Shown one piece after another: positions 59,755 to 64,000 of a stretch of 64,000 nucleotides of DNA (the first letter of the stretch is position 1; every line of letters starts with the position of its first letter). A model generated the notes under the pieces. It did not search any database. It was not told the origin of the DNA and worked only from the letters and a program-made list of their open reading frames with translations. A program made the position numbers and the translations under genes. The stretch is from Anarhynchus alexandrinus (Eukaryota; Chordata; Aves; Charadriiformes; Charadriidae), in contig VUYV01000046.1 of assembly GCA_008711295.1 (NCBI GenBank), positions 3,673,569-3,737,568 on the forward strand, given 5' to 3'.

Positions 59755-62700
59755 TCCCTCCTCCATTTCAGGAGGGAATACAGCTTAACTCAGGACAGTA
59801 GTGATATTTCCTGGCACCAGTTGTCATTTTCTTAAAGAAAATCTGTAGAAATGGTTCACCTGCTCTTGCAGCAGCTGCTGAATCTCTGCAATTTATAAGC
59901 CAGGGTTTTAAAGTAAATCAGGACCAATTTTAGCCTATGAACTCTGGCAGTTAAGCAGCTGGGGCATCCTAAGTAGTGGTGACGCTGACCAGAGCCACCC
60001 TCGGCTGTACAGTCCCTGTCTTAGACTCCTTACAGTACCCTTCTCCTGGGCTCTGTCTTGAATCAGAACTGTGAGTTTTACACTTGCTCATCTAATAAGC
60101 CTGAATATTAAATCAAAATGCACAGTCACTTGTAAAAGAAAACTCCAGTCCTGTTAGCTCTCATCAATCTTTTCAAACTGTCTTTCTATTGAGATCTCTC
60201 TGCTCTGATGTGCAAAAGTCAGACGCAGAAAAATGTGGATGAAAAACTGCCTCCCAAGTTCTTTTATGGCTTTGAAATTATAGTTTATTTTTCTACCTTA
60301 TTCTCCCACTTTGTGATAATCGTTATTATCTCTTTTTCCTACATCTTTCTAACAGAATGACACCATTAATAGTTGAGCAAGTTTTCTGCTACCTATTATT
60401 CCTCTGCACTTTTTAAGGAACAGCATTCATTTAAAAATTCAAAGTGGCAACCTCCATCTGTGGCTCTGTGGGGCTCAGGGCTATAAACATGGAGGTTCCA
60501 CTTTGCTTTTCATTTTTAAGCATGATAAAATACAGCTTATTTAGGTCATTGCACAATCTTTTTTTTTTTTTTTAGTTTTCCTTTCTTGTGAGGGATACGA
60601 ATTCAAAACAAAACTGTTTGCCACTGACTTCAATCTTTTGTGCTGCATTGCACATGAATTACAAGCTATGAATAAAGGTTTTTCTAAGGTTAGCTGTCAC
60701 CCTGGTATTTGAACATCTTCTATATGATCCAGAAACTTGGTAAGGGTTAATCTAGGTCAATCTACCCAGCATGAGAAAAGCTGTGGTCTTATCGAAGGTT
60801 AAAATAGCAGTGAAAAACAAAAAGAAACAAACAGCAATAAAGGCTTTTGTTTGGTTTGGCAGGATACTCTGTAAGGGTTTTGTCATGAGCTGCAACTGCT
60901 AGTTAAAAAGCAAGTGTCCTTGTCTATACACCTTTTTTAACTGGAGTTAATAAACCGTAATGAGAAGTCTGTCTTTATTAATTTACGTATAAGAGTGTAG
61001 ATGCACCCCACCTATGCCAGTTTTGTCGTCATGAACAAAGCTGAAGGTTATTGAGGAGAATTTCTTTATTTAGTTTGTTTCTCAATCAAGGAATAAGCAC
61101 AAGTCAGCCTGTGCATTTGGGGGAGTTGCCATGAGGGAGCAAAGTCAAACACATCAGTTTGCATTTTGCTTGGAAAGAGACTCAGATGGTGTTGGCCCTC
61201 CTTGTAGCATCCCGCAGCCTCTGCGCAACTCTTGGAGCCTACAAACCTCCCTCCTGCTCAGTCAATAGACCATCGTGCCCAGGCTGCGTTACAAACCCTC
61301 CAGGTGTACACATCAAAAGCAGGAATATTAGGTAGAGGACAAATCTCAGCCCATGGAGCGTCATGTCAAATGAAGAAGACACAGGAAGAAGCAACACTCT
61401 CCAAGTCAGGTATGGCCATTAGGAGGCAAGGCCCTGAAGACCCGTATGATGATAAATTCAAAGCAAGCGGGACGATGTGGTCACCCTAGACTGTTCAGCT
61501 GGTGAACCAGCTGCAGTGCTCACCAGCCTGTGAGCCTGCAGGGCACAGAGCTTTTTTCCAACGTGTTCCAGTTCGAAGGCTTCATAGCAAGACCTGTTTT
61601 CCTGTGCTCCCTCCTCTTCTTGTCTTCATTGAGACACTATTTTTCATTTTAAAAAAATGCTGTATTTCTGCATTATCTTTATACTGTCAATGATTTTTGC
61701 ATTGATATACGTTGGAGCTGGTCTTTAAATATTAGCAAGACTTGGCAACCGTAAGTGTTTCAGAAGCAACTGGATCTGCCTTGGCACACCTCTAGTTTAA
61801 AAGCTACCTCACTGCAATTAATTAGCTGGAATCTGAGAGCTTCCAGAAGGAAAGTTTTATGAGTTACTTCTTTCCTCTGGGAAGGTATCATTCAAGCCAA
61901 ATCGCTGTTAACTGACATATTCACTCTTGAATTCTTTCAACTCAGCATCCACTCAGACTGTTTTCTCTCTTCAGAGGAGAAGTGCCTGTGGAAAGTTATG
62001 CACTTTTATCCACTGCTTTCTGATTCTTTTCATTTATTTATTTTTTTCTGAAAAAGAGAGAAAAAAGTACATTTAATGTTGATGTCACTGCTCTTGACAC
62101 CAAAGTTTTCACTCTGCCTGCAGAACAGATGGAGAGTTATAATGCCAGCAGGGCAAACTTCCCTCACCGCACAGTATATCTTCTTTTCTTCATTAAAGCC
62201 AGTGGAAAGAGACTCCTGAATACCAGAAGCGTAAATGAATGTGTCGGCATGAAAAGCATTTCCCTACTGCCCCTCCTCAGTGGGAATGAGTTCCCACTCT
62301 ATCACACACGCATGAGAGTCCTCTCCTCAGTACTATCAGTGGGAGAGGAGTCTCCAGTCATCAGGACTGGTGCTGACTTCCAGCTAGCACCTCTGTCAGG
62401 ACGGTTGTCTCAGCCAGCACCTCCTTCTCCTTTGATTCTTCTGACTTGTAGGAAACTTGGAGCAAGTCCTGAGAAGATGGGTTAGGCTCCAAGCCCATTG
62501 ATCCATCTCCTTGCCCACCTGAAAAGAAGTGAATTGCCTGGGAGCTCTCCTCTGCCCTACGACAGCTCTGCCAGGACACCACGTGAATGCAGGTGAAGAA
62601 CACCACTATCGGAAGGTCTGCAACCAGGTCCTCTTCTCCAGGAAGAGTTGTGCTCCTCTGGATGCTGATGTTTAGAGAGTTGGAGGGGAAGCTGAGAGAA

Positions 62701-64000
62701 ACCTTTCTGCTTTCCTCTCCTGTTTCTTCTCCCATGATTTATTGCAACAGGTGCAAGCCTAACCATTATGGCCTTAATGGTAGTTCCATATTTTTCTCTT
62801 GACCCAGGAAAGCAAAGGCTTATGTGACTTATGCGAAAATTTAACATTTCCTTTATCCTTCAAGGATCATTTGGGGCTCTTTAAGTTCAAGTCATGTTCA
62901 AGCTATGGTTGCTGAGAGATTCATCGCTTGATAAATAGCCCTTCTCAACAGAATGATTAATAATAGGATTGATATTGTCAGTGGTTCTGTTTCATGCTGT
63001 ACACTGGCAGTTGTGTTACCATTTTGCTTTGGGTATAGGACGCCTCTTTATCAAACCACGCTTTTTCCTCTAAACCTAGGGAGTATAAGATAGCATTGCA
63101 TCATAAATTTTTAAATATACCCTGTTTGAAAGCAGACTGATTTCCTGTCTGACTTGCTCATCTATTACCTAGAGAGGATGAAAGTGAAGTTCTTTCTTGT
63201 TATGTAACCTTACCCCGCTCTGATTATTATGCATGAAACCACATTGCAAGCGCGTCAGTGTGAAAAAAACTTGGGAAACTGTTATAGTAAACAAGGAGAA
63301 ACTAAACGTGTGGATTGGATTCCATCAGGAAATCTTAACTCTAAAAGCTGCCACACGTGGTCTGAAATGTCACACAATTAATTATCATTTGATTTATGCA
63401 GGAACTCATTATGGGTATGAGCAGGGATGAGCAAACTGAACAGAATTAAGCCATTCCCTTGGTTATAGGCTGCATTATCAAAGAACTTTGGACATGAACC
63501 ACAGCTCCAGAATTAAGCTGGACTTTAAATTTCCCGGTGCAGCAGAGAAATTACATTTTTTTATTTTTGTTTTTATTCTTTTGCCTTGAGTAACTGGAAA
63601 ATTGGGAAGGATCAGCTGGGAAAGAAAATATTTTCGAGCTGAAAAGTAATGATTTAATATGCTAAACATCCAGAGAGACCTCTTTTTTTTTCCATGCCCT
63701 AGTCAGCATGCAGCCACTTATTTACCCCAGGACTAATGAGTAAAAGCATTACTAGATGATAGCTGGTGCAGCTCACGCTCTCTTTGCACCATATCAGAGA
63801 GGCACAGAGAAGACAGGATAAGCATGTCCTATATTCTCCAAAAGCAGGTATTCGAGTCTTCTCAGGTTGGCTCTGGTTCCTCAGCATTGGTCCCTAGCAA
63901 AAAAAAGGGCAGGAAAGGGACTAACATTTTTCTCAGGTCAGTGTATGCATGTCCTGGATGCCACTACTTTGCAGGAATGATGTGTCAAATTAGGACACGC
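59755..64000. other. Non-coding stretch, no gene seen
   Basis: Contains T15 at 60559-60573 and a CACTGACTTCAATC word at about 60624-60637 of the old palindromic family. A GC-balanced segment at about 62130-62735 is open on both strands (118 and 124 codons) with no recognisable domain. The rest is AT-rich unique sequence up to the window edge. Confidence 0.5.

Noticed and set aside
1..64000. CRISPR arrays, bacterial operons, rRNA, tRNA or mitochondrial inserts
   Set aside because: Looked for regularly spaced repeats, ribosome-binding-site and ORF packing, rRNA words and cloverleaf structures; none were seen, and the repeat content is avian nuclear.

Overview
The window reads as vertebrate, specifically avian, nuclear DNA. 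It is AT-rich and CpG-poor. There are no closely packed long reading frames: almost every open frame is under 130 codons, and the few longer ones are reverse-transcriptase relics or their antisense shadows. The interspersed repeats are diagnostic. Several 5'-truncated CR1 LINE copies end in the typical CR1 3' microsatellite (units like ATTCTATG), a retroviral LTR of ERVL-like style is present, and the older layer holds MIR-type SINE and decayed CR1-clade fragments. No complete protein-coding gene, rRNA, tRNA, CRISPR array or microbial-type operon can be supported. The species is not determined. All repeat names rest on recalled family features, not on a database search.

Layout: 1-4.4 kb is mostly unique AT-rich DNA with a CpG-enriched patch near 2.3 kb. 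4.39-4.91 kb is a plus-strand CR1 copy. 5-15.4 kb is unique DNA with two candidate exons (5.03 and 11.37 kb). 15.46-16.20 kb is a minus-strand CR1 fragment split by a solo LTR. 16.2-22.2 kb is unique, with a candidate microexon at 17.04 kb. 22.25-24.05 kb holds an ancient minus-strand CR1-clade fragment, a GC-rich island, and an internally deleted plus-strand CR1. 24-31 kb is unique with a candidate exon at 28.37 kb. 31.10-32.59 kb is a young CR1 beside a much older CR1-clade fragment. 32.6-48.5 kb is largely unique, with one CR1 (41.07 kb) and a MIR-like relic (42.3 kb). 48.53-53.30 kb has two CR1 copies of different subfamilies, followed at once by the best candidate exon (53.15 kb). 53.3-64 kb is unique, with a minus-strand candidate exon at 56.29 kb and an ancient palindromic repeat at 59.65 kb.

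The simplest interpretation is an intergenic region or a large intron. Minus-orientation CR1 copies outnumber plus ones, which would fit an intron of a plus-strand gene, but the sample is small. The candidate exons were picked by eye from splice-site quality and open frame; they are hypotheses and need transcript or comparative data. No previously undescribed system was identified. The observations most worth following are the 53.15 kb exon, the LTR nested in CR1, the scattered palindromic repeat family and the 23.2-23.7 kb GC island.
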